Assembly: GCF_030269925.1 (NCBI RefSeq)
Contig: NC_085110.1
Span: 496,001 to 560,000 of the forward strand
Length of the DNA stretch: 64,000 nucleotides
Origin: Bombyx mori
Lineage: Eukaryota; Arthropoda; Insecta; Lepidoptera; Bombycidae
Direction of reading: 5' to 3'
The notes under the pieces were generated by a model. That model was not told the origin of the DNA. It did no database searches and was given only the letters and a program-made list of their open reading frames with translations. Position 1 is the first letter of the stretch. The number at the start of each line of letters is the position of its first letter. The position numbers and the translations under genes are program-made. Below are positions 36,901-49,900 of the stretch, in pieces.

Positions 36901-39802
36901 CATCGTAGCAGAATTTTGTAGGACTGGGATACAATCCACTATTTTTTTATTGCCTTTTTAAGCAAACGAGCATATGGCCTACCTGATGGTAAGTGGTCAC
37001 CGTCGCTCACGGACGTCAGCCACGCCAGGCGCACAGCCAAGTCGCTGCCTACCATTGAGTACTCTCCGCAAGCCATGTTTGAAGAAGAACATGTCACGTG
37101 ACTCAAAACGTTCCAGTAATAAAAGAGGAATACGTAAATACCTAGTACCTAATACTTTAAGATTATTGAGCGAATAGAAACGGTTAGCCAGTCAACAATA
37201 ATATGTTTGTTATGTTATAGTATGTTTTTAACATATATAAAAGGTATAACACGTATTAACATATAGTAGGCATACATAACATGTTTATGAAACATAATAA
37301 TATTTAGGTTAAGGATCATAAAGATAACAACTATGTCCGATAACTACTCACAAAATCAGATACCATGTGACTCGCCCTTTTGAGCTACTGCTATATTTTC
37401 CTATCCATCTACACATACGAGTAATGCTCTTACATATTTTCCTACTTTACTCCATAATTCCAAATCCCCTAATTCTTGTGTAAAGTACTATGCCTATGCC
37501 TAGCACTATGCCTATTTCTGCTGCAAATCAACCTTTTGTTCATATTTGTAGAATAGGACAGCCGCCATCGATAGGACTTCCTGTAATTGGAATGGGCCAG
37601 TGGAATTGAGATTTCAGTCTATATGGATCAATATGAGCAGTGGTATGCTGGGTGGAGTGTCTAGCTAGATGGGCTTGCTTAAAATACAACTATGTGGTTA
37701 ATAATTTGCGAACTCTGTTTCTAGGTCCTCATTGATGCTGCTGGCTCAGTGGAACGGGACGCTAGCGACGTGGGACCTGTTGCGGCGTCAGCATGAGCCC
37801 GTACTCACTATGCACGTCTGTGATGAACCGCTTTTGAGGCTCAAAACTCATGAAAGGGTTGGATAATTAATCTTTTCTTTCTTTTTATTTGTTTCTTGTT
37901 TGATTTTTTTGATACTGAATCTATTGAAAGTAAGACTTAGAAAAGAATTGTGTAGAATATTTACAAGTAGATAATATAGTAATCTATAATATAGAAGTGG
38001 TGTTTGTTTCCCATATTCGGACAACTCACACGGATAGGTGGGCGCCGCCACCATCCTGCCTATTTATGCAGCAATACTTTGCCTCAACGTCATCCTTTAC
38101 GTCAGCACTCCACAGATTTTAAGTTTGGGATAGAATTTATTTCTCATGTCTCAAGCTACGTAGTGATATCCACGTTATTACGTCTAGTAACCAGCCATTG
38201 CCAGCAGGTGGACAGTGGGCTTGCCCGCTTTTCTAGCGCAAAGAAAAAGGATCTTGTACTTGTCCAGCTTCAATTATTTATACATTATATATTATGTATT
38301 TTAGAAAGTCTTTATGTTGTAACAATAATGTATTTAGCTCTAGAACAGGAACACATTTTTAGTATAAACCAGCGATTTAACGACTTATGGCTTAGAACTA
38401 ACTACGCTGCTAACAATAGTAAAAGACCGCAACGTCAGCTGACAACGTCATTGCAAGTGACGGTCATTATGAACAAAATAGCTTTTTACCAAACTATATT
38501 ATAGTGGCCACTGCTTTATCTTCAGGGTACGCTCGTGGCTTGCGGGAGTCAGAAGGGTAGCATTTTCATGGTGGAACTGTCGCAAACCTTGACACAGTCT
38601 GATAAAAACGATAAGACATTGCTGACAGCGGTAAGTACAGTTATTTCATCTCTTGGAGAGAGGTAGGAGCTCGAGATAACTGTTGCAGCGCTGTACGAGA
38701 TGCAACTGATAGCCTTATTTGACCACGATTAGTTTTATCAAGAATACCCGACCCAAAACAAGAAGGTGGATAATATCTACCAACCTGAAGTTAGCCGGTT
38801 ACTGAAGCATAGATACCACGACGTGACTTCCACAGCAACCCTTTACACGAGATGTGGTCTTAATTATCCTGTTACAGCTTGTACTAAATTGTATTCATCT
38901 TGTACTAAAAACGTGAAATAAGTAAAACTATATTAATTAACTAAGAGCAATTTACTTGTACTGCTTTTCTATTTACAATGTTGTTTCGCAAAGATTCGTA
39001 CATTAATCTTGCACTACTAAATGTTCACGCAGAACTTTGACTGTTGAGGCGCCACAGATCTGCACAATACACTAGATTTATATTATTTTAAATACGACAT
39101 GAGTTCCGCATCAATTTATTGCAGATGCAAATGAGGATCGTTCTGTTAAGATTAAAGTAGATACCAAAGTTGGAAACATTCCCACTGCAAACTATAATCA
39201 TTAAGATGCTCTCACCTTAAAGGAGCTATGACACTAGATACCATACTTTAGCAAATAAACTGACAATGACTGCGTCTACTCTTCTTGGATCTTCAGTAAA
39301 CCTCAAGTACACGTAGACGTAGTCTGGGATCTATTGTTAACAGTTTGATATTTTACTGGTGGTAGGACCTCTTGTGAGTCTGCACGGGTAGGTACCACCA
39401 CCCTGCTTATTTCTGCCGTGAACCAGTAATGCGTTTCGGTTTGAAGGACGGAGCAGCTGTTGTTGTACTTGAGACTTTAGAAATTATATCTCAAGGTGGG
39501 TGGCGCATTCACGTCGTAGATGTATATGGGCTCCAGTAACCACTTAACATCAGGTGGGCTATGAGCTGGTCCACCCATCAAAGCAAAAAAAAGTTTGATA
39601 TTTGTACGATTAGGTATTGGAACGGGAGAGTAAAAGGGAGCGTATTCTGGAGGCTCGCATGCGTGAGATTAGATTGAAGATGCGTCAGGCCGAGGAGGGC
39701 TCGCCGCGCGCCTCGCTCACGGAGCCCGAGCTACCCTTTGACGTCAACGCTGTCACGGCCGAGTACTTTGCAATCGTGAAGAAAGAACTAGCCGCCCTGT
39801 GA
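33976..39802 (+). CDS. DNAI2: Axonemal dynein intermediate chain 2 (DNAI2 type), copy A
   Basis: A WD-repeat intermediate chain of the outer dynein arm. With the DNAI1-type chain it anchors the heavy chains to the axonemal doublet. Seven exons join in frame: 33976-34172, 34644-34791, 35576-36319, 36524-36702, 37725-37857, 38526-38630 and 39614-39802, giving 564 residues (human DNAI2 is about 600). The N-terminus has the family pattern YSKKRCRFGGQ ... RNPVHQPTQ and GGWPKDV ... [14 protein letters not shown] blades are visible at SYIWNLEN (about 198), GVWDARK (about 242), [10 protein letters not shown] (about 290), GDWTARIWSED (about 388) and TLATWDLLRRQ (about 440). The last exon has the charged coiled-coil-like tail [20 protein letters not shown]. 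Introns carry a Bm1 SINE and a LINE 3' end. No stop or shift interrupts the exons, so the gene looks functional. Expression in sperm-forming cells or chordotonal neurons is expected from the family, not seen here. Confidence 0.92.
36941..37110 (-). repeat. LINE 3'-end fragment in intron 4 of dynein copy A
   Basis: In reverse it ends with the usual AGGTAGGCCATATGCTCGTTTGC ... AATAAAA tail. It contains GCCATGTTTGAAGAAG-type sequence (plus sense), matching the coding end of the fuller fragment at 54.7-55.0 kb. Confidence 0.65.
39354..39591 (+). mobile_element. Bm1-type SINE in intron 6 of dynein copy A, with target duplication
   Basis: The 5'-truncated body starts ACTGGTGGTAGGACC and ends in an A-run. 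The 12-bp target AGTTTGATATTT is present directly before (39342-39353) and after (39592-39603) the element. It lies only about 10 bp upstream of exon 7, so the 3' target copy overlaps the splice-acceptor region. Confidence 0.9.
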
Positions 39803-40403
39803 ATTTATTTTATATGTGGTTTATTGTTTGTAATGATCTAGTTATTTTGATTTGTTTTTTAAGATTGAATTTGTAAGTTGTTTTGAATGAATTCTTTTTA
39901 ATTTTTGCCTCTTGTTTCTCTTTAACATTATATATTCATCTATTTATGTAATACAACGCTAAATGTAATTAGCGTGTTTTCTAACGTCGGTGTACATCTG
40001 CCATTGCCATGACATCAGCAATACCAGAAGTACAGACAAACTCTGTCCACTGCTTTTTGGTGTCACCAAAATTTTTCAGATTTTGAGTGATCATATTATT
40101 TCTTCATAGTCCATATCGATTACAAAATCCTCATATGTTTATAATGTACTAATACTAATAATGAGTAATTTATGAAGAGTGTCATGACTTTCAACAATCA
40201 CTGATTGAGGATGGAATTTACCAACCTCTAGTAACGAAATATAATTGCCCCGCCACACTAAGATAGTGCAGTAATGATACTATACGGTGTATTTTACCTT
40301 TAAGCGACCTGCGGTCCAAGATTGATTGCTACACCAGTTAATCCTATGCAATGGAGATTTGTCTTATATCCAAAGCATAAATTAAGACATGCTCTGTTAT
40401 TGA

Positions 40404-40490
40404 CTAGCTCGGTAGCGCAGTTGTTAGCACCCCTGACTCCTGAACTGTGGTCGTGGGTTCGACTCCGTCCAAAAAACATTCATGTCAGGG
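40404..40490 (+). repeat. tRNA-like SINE remnant
   Basis: It contains an A-box-like GGTAGCGCAGTTGTTAGCA and a B-box-like GTGGGTTCGACTCCG at tRNA spacing. The acceptor and T stems do not pair properly, and a short CAGGGGC-T7 follows. A true tRNA gene is unlikely; a tRNA-derived SINE head fits better. Confidence 0.45.
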
Positions 40491-40673
40491 GCTTTTTTTA
40501 CTCTGTTTGATATCTTTATGCTATGCATTTATTTAAAATTATATAATTTAATAAATCAGTTTCTGGTTCCCATAGCACAGGGAGCTCTAGCTTAACCATG
40601 TGTCCCCTATTAGTTATTACATAGATATTAATACAATACATTTATATAAGTAATTACATATATTAATACATAA

Positions 40674-41110
40674 GTTGTCGTGGCCAAAAGGTTGAAACGT
40701 CCGGGTCATTCGTATCTAGCGATGCTCCGGTGTTCGAATCCCTCTAGCAAGTACTGGCAAGTAAGTAGTAATTTTTCCAATGAAATACATAGTTAATACA
40801 TTTTCTCGATTGACTTCCACGGTGAAGGAATAACAATGATCGTGTAATACAAAAGAAAACCCCAAAATTATAATTTGCGTAATTAGTGGTAATAAGACCG
40901 CACGAGTGCGCACGGTTAGGTACCACCACCCTGCCTATTTCTGCCATGAAGCAGTAATGCGTTTCGGTTTGAAGGGTGGAGCAGCCGTTGTAACTATACT
41001 TAGAACTCAGGTGGATGATAGCATTTACGTTGTAGATGTCTATGGGCTCCGGTAACCACTTAACACCAGGTGGGCCATGAGCTCACACACCTAAGCAATA
41101 AAAACAATAA
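40674..41110 (+). mobile_element. Bm1-type SINE, nearly full length with tRNA-like head
   Basis: This copy preserves the whole element. The head is GTCGTGGCCAAAAGG ... CACCGGTGTTCGAATCC type with the Pol III B-box at about 40,731. Next come the unique part (CGATTGACTTCCACGGTGAAGG), the body (AGTGGTAATAAGACC ... CACTTAACACCAGGTGGGCC) and an A-rich end. It serves as the local reference for the truncated copies. Confidence 0.85.
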
Positions 41111-41497
41111 ATTCTTTTATGTGGAATAGAGGACCGATGCACAGCTTTTCTGATACTCACCCGCGCAGCTATGTAACTGCAGAACTACAATTGACAGACC
41201 CTGCTAAATTAATCTAATCTATACCTTCAAAATAAAACATTCCATTTTAAATTTAAAATAATTGACAGTTGTCCATTCAAAATATTGACAAAATAAAATT
41301 CAGTCGCAGAGATATTGGTAACCATAACAGAAAGATTCTATATTGTACTTAATATCTTATTAACGATCATCTCAGTGAGACCGCTGAAGATCAGCTGAGG
41401 CCATAAAGCTCTCGCACCAAGCACGACTCGCTCTCATTAAGCATCCTCACGACGACTGACACATCTGCATAGAGTTCGGTTCGTGATTTATGTTCTG

Positions 41498-41839
41498 ATG
41501 GATATCGCATTTCACTATGCGAAAAAGCGCTGCAACTATGGTCGACAGCCAATGTTCTGCGAGCAAGGCCCGGTTCTGTGCGATAATATAGCGGCAAATA
41601 TTGCTGAGCGTCGCCAGTACATCCTACGTAACCCTGTCCACCAGCCAACGCAACACACACCCATATGGGCTGAACACCATGTCAATACGATACGGTAACT
41701 TAAATATTTTATAAAAAAAAGTTATAACCTTTTGATGCGATTAGGGACGGTTCAACATAAACGTTAATTTATTTGCATTGTTCCGCTTTGTCTAAAACAT
41801 ATGTAACTATATATGTTGTGTGTATATACCACGCCAAGG

Positions 41840-41914
<75 letters not shown>

Positions 41915-44900
41915 GCGCACGCACACACACACACACACGCGCACGCACACACACACACACACGCGCACGCACACACACACGCACACACACACGCACACAC
42001 GCACGCACGCACGCAGGCACGTATTCACGCTCGATGTTTCAATGAACGATTCAAAATATTTTCATTGTAATTAATTTCTAATGAAAATTAATTTCACTTA
42101 CTATAGCAGCAAGCAGGTCAACGATCGAACGGAGACGAGGCAAAGCGATTATGAGAGCCTATAGACAACACAACGAGATTGCCTCTGCTCACCCTGAGAC
42201 ACGAGATCTGAGTATTTTTTGTTATGAGGGCTCATAGTGCTTGCTCTTGGATATTTCTACTGGTACCCTGTCTACGCCGCAGTAGAAACCTTTTTTTGGG
42301 GTATCAAGCCTCGCTAAATTAAGACACTGAGTTTCTCATTTAGGGCAGAGTTCACTACAACAGGCGCGAACCATTCTGAAGGAGGATGGCCCAAAGATGT
42401 CAATGTGACAGACCCTGAAGCAACTCAACGTTACAAACGTAAAGTCGAGAAAGATGATAATTACGTGCACTGTGTCATGGCTTTGGCGCCGGTAATTTAC
42501 AATGTGTATTTTACTGTATTAAAAACACAGATCATGTCTGTCCATGTACAATATTACGGATAAATATATAAATAAATAAGCATACAAACAACCAAACCAA
42601 CAAATCGACGTTCAGCCTAAGTGATTAATGTCTCTATGTCCAACAGTTGCTTTTTGGTAAACATATTGAATACACAGACAGTAAGTCTGCGACTTTATTA
42701 TATGCGACATTTGTAGTGTGCGATCTCAATATAAGGAATGTTTTTAGGGTATGGATCACTATGTACAGCAGAACAACGCCATCGACATGTACAGGACGTA
42801 CTACGCTGAGATGCGTCCCATGCCGGCTTTGGAACGGAACAGCTGCCGCATAGTCAACCAGTACAGAGACGGCGGGGGTATTGGACCCAAACGCCCCATC
42901 AGCTCGATTTGCTGGCAGCCCGAGGGTGGACAAAGATTCGCCGTCACTTATTTAAACTTGGACTTGAACCGGAACCCAAAAGACCATATAAAATCTTACA
43001 TTTGGGATGTTGACAATGCTAATCATCCAGAGTTGACAATTACACCTCCCTGTGCTCTGTTAGATCTGCAGTATAATCAGCGTGAGCCTCATATCATGGC
43101 CGGGGGCCTCCTCAGTGGACAAGTGGGAGTGTGGGATGCAAGAATTGCTGGGAATCCCTTACTCCTATCACCACCACACATTGCACATCGAGATTTCGTC
43201 CGAAATGTTCTCTTCATTAATGCTAAATCAGGTCAGGAGTTTTTTTCAGCCGGACCTGACGGGGCAGTCAAGTGGTGGGATATCCGTAACATGAGCGAGA
43301 CCACTGATGAGATGATAATGGAAGTGGTCAAATATTCCTTCGAAACTCAGACTATGGCCAAAGCGAATGGGATAAGTGTGTTAGAATTCGAACCAACTAT
43401 ACCGAGTCGTTTCATGGCGGGCACTGAAAATGGCTTAGTCATAACGGGCAACAGAAAAGGCAAGACTCCGACAGAAAAACTGCCAGCATTGGTATGTGAT
43501 AAATCCTTATCATTTTGCACTATCATTGCTAAGATCCATCAGAAACGGCTACCAATTACGATTACGTAATCTGTGTACCTGTTGAGTTTTATTGTATTAA
43601 AAAGTTACTACTAAAACAATAATATTTAAATATTTTTTGTACATAGAACAAAAAATTCCCCTTTACAATATTCCACAATATGCTTACTCAATTAAAGTAA
43701 AGTAGAATAAATCCTCATTACAGCCCCTTTTTTATATATCAGGAGGAAATCGCCGGAGTTCCGCCCTCCCCTGGGGATGGAGGGCGGGGCATGTCGGAGT
43801 CGAACTGATTAAAACCTCCTGTCGCTCAACAACCCACGTCCGAGCCTCGCATGAGACAGAACTCATGAAAAGGCAAAAGAGGGGAAAGTGAAGCGATTAG
43901 TGCGGAGCACATCTCTCCCATCACCCTCCCCTCATTACAGCCCTTACTAAACTAGCGTTTTTGTTGAACAGTTCTCAGCGCATTTAGGTCCAGTGTGGTC
44001 TCTAGAACGAAATCCAGGTTTCCTGAAGAACTTCTTAACTGTAGGCGATTGGACGGCCAGAGTTTGGAGTGACGATTGCCGTGAATCTTCTATAGTAATG
44101 TCTCCACCTCAACGTCACAAAATCACTGCTGCCACTTGGAGTCCCACCAGGTACTGAAACACAATAGCGCAGTTATAACATGCAGTTATATATAAGTTTA
44201 AATGATGACACTGTCACTCCAACAGGCTGTCTCTCATGCTGCTGACGCAATGGAACGGAAAACTAGCTGCGTGGGACCTGTTGCGGCGTCAACACGAACC
44301 CGTCCTCACCATGCATATCTGCAATGAGCCTCTGCTGAGAATAAAGGCTCACGAAGGAGTACTGCTTTTTGATTACACGATCTGACCTACGCTAGCAGAT
44401 CAGCAAATGAATCAAACGACACTCTCGTGCTAATGGCGTGTCTATTAGCAACTTGTTACCTACCCGTGATCACTCGCAACACACACGGCGTTGCATTTAT
44501 GAGTTTAAAGAAAACAAAATGAGCTACTGGTACTAGCCCAATGAGAAACCGCGAACTTTCGCGCGGAAGTCACGTACCTAGCCCGAGTGCACTGACTTAT
44601 TTAAAATTTAGTGTAGCTTAAATCAGATTAATAGCTTATTGAGTACTTTCAGAAAAGTTCTCAGTCCAATAAGTTAGACGCTAAATAACTTTCACGGTGA
44701 AGAAGCACTATTTTGTGATAAAATCGGAACCCGCAGAATTCATGGACGTCTGTAGCTGGGGGTAGTTGAATAGGTTGTGGGTACGTTTCCATACCCTAAT
44801 AGTCTTCGAGCGGTTACACGCATGATTGCAGTGTAGCAAGCCCGTTAATTCAATTCAATTGCTATGATTGTGGACTCAGGAGAGGCTTCAAACTAAAATA

Positions 44901-45577
44901 CTCCTTAGACTATTGTACTAGAAAAATTGCTCTGATATTCGATGATCTGTGTGGTCTTCTGCCATCTATATTAATTTTCATAATTTACCATTTTACCACC
45001 GATACAATATGCGATAAAGACACAGATTGTAATCTTACAGGGCAGTCTAGTGGCATGCGGCAACACCAAGGGCAGTATATTTATGGTGGAGCTATCATCA
45101 GCCTTGACCCAGTCCAGTAGAAATGACAAAACACTTCTCACAGCAGTAAGTAACGCTGATCATAGCCTTACAGTATTTCTCTATGCTGTCGCCACAAAAA
45201 CAATGGAAACCTAGATGAGAATCCTTTATTACGCTTAATACCTTTGAGTTGTCATGTATAATACATTGCCTTGTTTGGTTCTTCTTCAACTCGGTAGCGT
45301 CTATGGTTTCAATGCAATTCACTTATTTCGTGCAGACGTTTAAAATAGACAACTGGAGGATGAATCTAAACATAATTTGTTTTTGTACTAGATGTTCGAT
45401 CGTGAAGGCAAAAGGGAACGTATATTGGAAAGTCGCATGCGTGAGATTCGCCTGAAGTTAAAACAAGGTGGGGAGAAGTCACCGCGAGGGTCTCTCCGTG
45501 ACGAGGGTCCCTTTGACGTTGGTGCGGTGACAGCCACCTACAATGCCACAGTCAAGAAAGAATTGGCGGCGATGTAA
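41498..45577 (+). CDS. DNAI2: Axonemal dynein intermediate chain 2 (DNAI2 type), copy B
   Basis: A tandem paralogue of the gene 1.7 kb upstream and on the same strand. Seven exons join in frame: 41498-41694, 42344-42491, 42748-43491, 43972-44150, 44226-44358, 45041-45145 and 45392-45577, giving 563 residues. The first six exons have exactly the lengths of copy A (197, 148, 744, 179, 133, 105 nt); the last is one codon shorter. Conserved pieces include [70 protein letters not shown] and the tail [19 protein letters not shown]. By eye the large third exon is about two-thirds identical to copy A, so the duplication is not recent, yet both frames are kept. Introns hold a CA microsatellite and a nested SINE. 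The ATG chosen aligns with that of copy A; a slightly longer frame upstream has no ATG. Confidence 0.92.
41848..42012 (+). repeat. (CA)n microsatellite with CGCG interruptions, intron 1 of dynein copy B
   Basis: About 165 bp of CA repeat, broken at intervals by CGCGCACG. The six overlapping open frames here are artefacts of the repeat. Confidence 0.95.
43727..43930 (-). mobile_element. Second SINE family, reverse copy in intron 3 of dynein copy B
   Basis: It reads as the reverse complement of the element at 3463-3682 (TCAGGAGGAAATCGCCGGA, CATGTCGGAGTCGAAC, GCATGAGACAGAACTCATG, GTGCGGAGCACATCTCTCCC). CTCATTACAGCCC is duplicated on both sides (43714-43726 and 43931-43943), so boundaries and a recent-type insertion are clear. 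It is about 40 bp from exon 4. Confidence 0.85.
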
Positions 45578-46936
45578 CTTGACTTTTCAAAGTTTTTCTC
45601 AACTAGTTTTAAACATATTCTGTAATAATATATCCTGGAATTATTAACAAAGCTAAGTTTGATTGCTGCATGTCTGGTTTTATTTGTTTGTGGCAGTTTA
45701 CTAGAATATTCATAGTTTTTGTAACGAACATGAGATGGTGTTTTATCTGTTAGAGAACCTAATTTATAACTGATGCTCCTTAAATTGTCCGTCTTAACCT
45801 CTCCTTTAATATAAATTTATTTTAAAATCAAAGTGTAACAGAAGCTTTTATTGACATGTATATTGAAAGCTAGCTACTGGTTAACGATGACGGAACGCAT
45901 GCAACAAGTAGATTCGTATTTGTCTTTCATGATTATCGTCGCTGGTCAATGCTCGTAGTGCATAAAGCCGAGTCGATTAGCGACACATATTTTAGTAGAT
46001 TTTCACACGTTGCAAGCTGTTTCTGAAAATAATTCCATATGAAAATAATATCTATTAAAGACGAGATCAATTTCAATTATTTATTTTTAATTTTATTCGT
46101 AATTGTCAAAACAATATTTGTTTTAATTTAATTACGGAATTTCAGTGAAAAAAAGTTTATATGCAATAGGCATTGATTAAAAAAACGTTAGTTATGATTT
46201 TAACCTTTTTTTAAATATGGACCAGTATAAACTAAATATCACTTTTAATTTAAATAATCTTTAAATGTTCACTGTAGTTATTATTTCTTCATTAATTCAA
46301 AATATCATCGCTTTTTCAAGGTGTTTTTTTTATTGCTTAGATGGGTGGACAAGCTCACAGCCCACTTGGTGTTAAGTGGTTACTGGAGCCCATAGACATC
46401 TACAACGTAAATGCGCCACCCACCTGGACAACGTAAATGCGCCACCCACCTTGTGTGACGTCATCAGTAGCAAAGAAAGTGGAACCGTTGCCTCAGAATA
46501 ATTTAACATCTGGTATAGTACTCCTTTCATCAATGTTACCCGTTTATTTAAATAATATTTAATTTTTTTCTGCAAACTAAATATAATATCTGTAAGAACA
46601 CGTTGCAATATACTCTAAAATTAAGCGTTGAACTACATTCGACAAACAGAATGAATCGTATATTTTTAGCCGGCAACCGCGCCGCATCAGCGCCACAGCG
46701 CACCGCTCTTGTTCTTATTTCATATTGATAATTTTTGTAAATATTAACAGATACATATTGGTAGTAAAAATATAAAAAGTTTGGTGATTACTCTAATAAA
46801 TTTAATCTAGCATCATTTGTGACATTTTTCTTACTCGTCAACAGTGTTTAAAAAGTTTTATTACATTAAAAATTTGGTTTCGATAATTACGTATTCTGAA
46901 AGTAGTTCAGTGAAGTGCAAATTAATTGGGCTATCC
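45578..46936. other. Intergenic region with a Bm1 3'-end fragment (46324-46454)
   Basis: The Bm1 piece is in minus sense (T-run, ATTGCTTAGATGGGTGGACAAG, CACTTGGTGTTAAGTGG). It has a short internal duplication of ACGTAAATGCGCCACCCACC. The rest is AT-rich; a GC-rich spot near 46,670-46,705 lies about 230 bp before the next ATG and may belong to its promoter. Confidence 0.5.
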
Positions 46937-49900
46937 ATGTGCTGCGACGAAGACACGTCAGTTTGGCAACTAGACGAAGGATGCACTGCATCGGTTCTGT
47001 ACGAAATATTCTGTTGGTTGTCGGGGGAAGAGCTGGCTCGTGTCGGAGCCGTATGCAGGCTGTGGCGTCGCTCGGCTTCAGAACCGGCGCTCTGGCGTCG
47101 TCTGCTACTGCGCTGTAACTCCGCTGACACGGAAGCCACTCGAGCACTGCGTGACGTCATAATAGGTAATTTTATTTATTATCTTCCAAAAAAATTGATA
47201 CTATTTTTATTGAAATAAGAATCATCCTCCAACACCAAGAGATGTTTGATACTTTAAAACACAACCATCGATATTATCAATGTTGTTAATCAGCTTGAGG
47301 GAGCTCATATAGAGTCCCTTCTTTATTTCGCCTGGTTGTGTTTTATGTAATTAACACCACATTTGGAACAATATAAATTTTATTGTTGTAGCGGCATAAA
47401 GTAATTACAATAAATTAGTTATTATCACATTATAAATTATTTTTATGTTTTTCATATTTGGCGGTAAAAAGGTATTGTGTCACAGACTATATGCTGTTTC
47501 CCACATCTCGTGCGTTCCGGCTAACGCATCATAAAAAGGTGCGTACTTAAACGCCACACCACCCCCCTACGGAGAAGGAGAATCCGCAGAAAAAGAGAAA
47601 AATGATCATAGGTCGAAAGGCTTGGAGAAGTGGACTCTGCGACCTGATCGGGTGGTATATTGAGGTGTATGTGTAGGAGTAGCAGTTAGAGGTGCCGAAG
47701 GCACGAGTGGACATGAAGGGACATTAGTAGCATCCGGTTGCGCTGGTTGAGGCACAGAAACCCGCGGTGCTGGTGCTGGAACGAGATCTACTAAAGAATG
47801 CTCGACGAAAGCTGGCTTAATTCTGTCGACACTGACCGTCACCTGTTTCCCTTTTACATCAATCGACCACGTTTTTCCGTCCTCGGCTCTAGATATAACT
47901 CTATGAGGACCAGAGTAAGGTGGTTGCATTGAACGTCTAACCGAATCCTCCCTGAGCATGACATGAGAGGCGGTGGAAAGATTTTTAAATATGAAAGGTG
48001 ATGGTTTAGTGTGTGAGGAACATGGAGTGGGACGCAATTTAGACATACGCTGTCTTAACTTTACGACAAAATCCGTCGGGTCCTCGAAGCCAGAAGGACC
48101 GGGAGGTACTAACAGTTCCCCTGGAAGCGTTAATGTTTCTCCGTAAAGCAATTCCGCTACTGTTGCTTGTAGATCTTCTTTAAAAGCCGAACGCATTCCT
48201 AATAAGACTAAAGGTAATGCATTCAACCACGAATCATCATAACACATCAGAGAGGCCTTTAATTGTCTATGCATGCGCTCCACGAGCCCATTGGCACAAG
48301 GGTGGTAACTAGTAGTGCGTATACGTTTAGTACCACATAAATTAGTAAGGCGTCTGAAAAGGTCCGACTCGAACTGTCGTCCCTGGTCGGTAGTGATGAC
48401 AGCAGGTACTCCGAATCGAGCAATCCAACCGGCTACAAAGGTACTCGCCACTTCTTCTGCTGTTATTCCGTGCATAGGCCAAACTTCGGGCCATCGAGTG
48501 TAGCGATCCACAGCAGTCAGGCAGTATTGGAAGTCAGAACAAGATGGAAGAGGGCCTATGATGAAAATTTGCTTCGCCAGCTATGGATGCGTCGCCTCCC
48601 ACAACATCTCCAAGCAATTTTGGCCGCCCAATCAGAACTCTCGCTGGACAAAGTCGCTGAACTAGCGGACAACATTTTGGAAGTTTCGCCTGCTATGGTC
48701 GCACCTCATTCATCTGCTGTTTTCTCAGCAAGCACGTCTGCCGTCTCACCACCGTCGTTAGAAGATATCACACGGCGTCTGGATGAGGTCACGCGTCAGC
48801 TTGCTGTGCTTACTGCAGAGCGCGGTAGAAATAGAACCCGGGATTTCTCAAACCAGCGACGACGCTCACAAACGCCTGGTAAGCTTCAAATGTGCTTTTA
48901 CCATAGGAAATTTAATACTAAAGCTGTTAAGTGTATTCAACCATGTACCTGGACGCCGCCGCCACCTTCGGAAAACGACAAAAGCAGTCAATGATGGCGA
49001 CGTCTGACTGCTTAAAGGAGAGTCGCCGATTATTTGTCACCGAAAGTGCAACCAAGCGCCGTTTTTTAATAGACACAGGCTCTGACCTCTCCTGTTACCC
49101 ATACCAGTGGTTAGCAAATAAGCCGGCACGTTCAAACTATACGTTAGCGGCTGCCAATGGTAGTGAGATACGCACTTTTGGTCACATAGAAATGGCGCTT
49201 AATTTGGGGCTACGCCGCACATTTCAATGGCGATTTATTATCGCTGACGTCAACACCGCCATCATCGGCTCCGATTTTCTGGCGCACTATCGGTTGTTGC
49301 CAGATTGTGCCAGCAAGAGACTCGTCGATAGCATTACCGGGTTGTCATGCGTTGCTGCCGTCGCTGTTTTAGACCAGACCAGCGTCAAAGTTGTCTGCGC
49401 TCCGTCATCCCAATTTAGTGCACTTCTTGCGGAATTTTCGTCCATTACGAAGCCACCAGGACTTATTCGTGAGCCGAAGCATAACACAGTTCATTATATT
49501 CTTACCACTGAGGGCGCCCCAGTCTCTTGTCGTCCTAGACGTCTGGCACCTCAAAAACTTCAAGAGGCCAAAAAGGTTTTTGATGATATGGTACAGTGCG
49601 GGACAGCCAGACCTTCGAAAAGTTCGTGGTCTTCTCCACTTCATATGGTCCCTAAGCGCGACGGCACCTGGCGACCCTGCGGCGATTATCGTGCTTTGAA
49701 TTCACGTACCATACCCGACAGGTACCCAGTTCGCCATATCGGTGACGTCGGCCATAACATATCTGGGTGTAGTATATTTAGTACAATTGACCTCGTTAAG
49801 GCATATCAGCAAATTCCTGTTGCGCCTGAGGATATTTGTAAAACCGCCATCATAACACCCTTCGGACTCTATGAATTTAATTACATGACTTTTGGTCTGC

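Larger units (their letters stand above)
39803..41497. other. Intergenic region between the two dynein genes
   Basis: About 1.7 kb with a tRNA-like SINE remnant (40404-40490) and a nearly full-length Bm1 (40674-41110). The remaining unique DNA must hold the 3' end of copy A and the promoter of copy B. Confidence 0.5.

Noticed and set aside
40404..40490. Possible tRNA gene
   Set aside because: A- and B-box-like sequences are present, but the acceptor and T stems do not pair and no CCA-adjacent discriminator pattern fits. A SINE remnant explains it better.
41764..42074. Six overlapping open frames on both strands (Thr-His or Cys-Val repeats)
   Set aside because: They are translations of the CA microsatellite.
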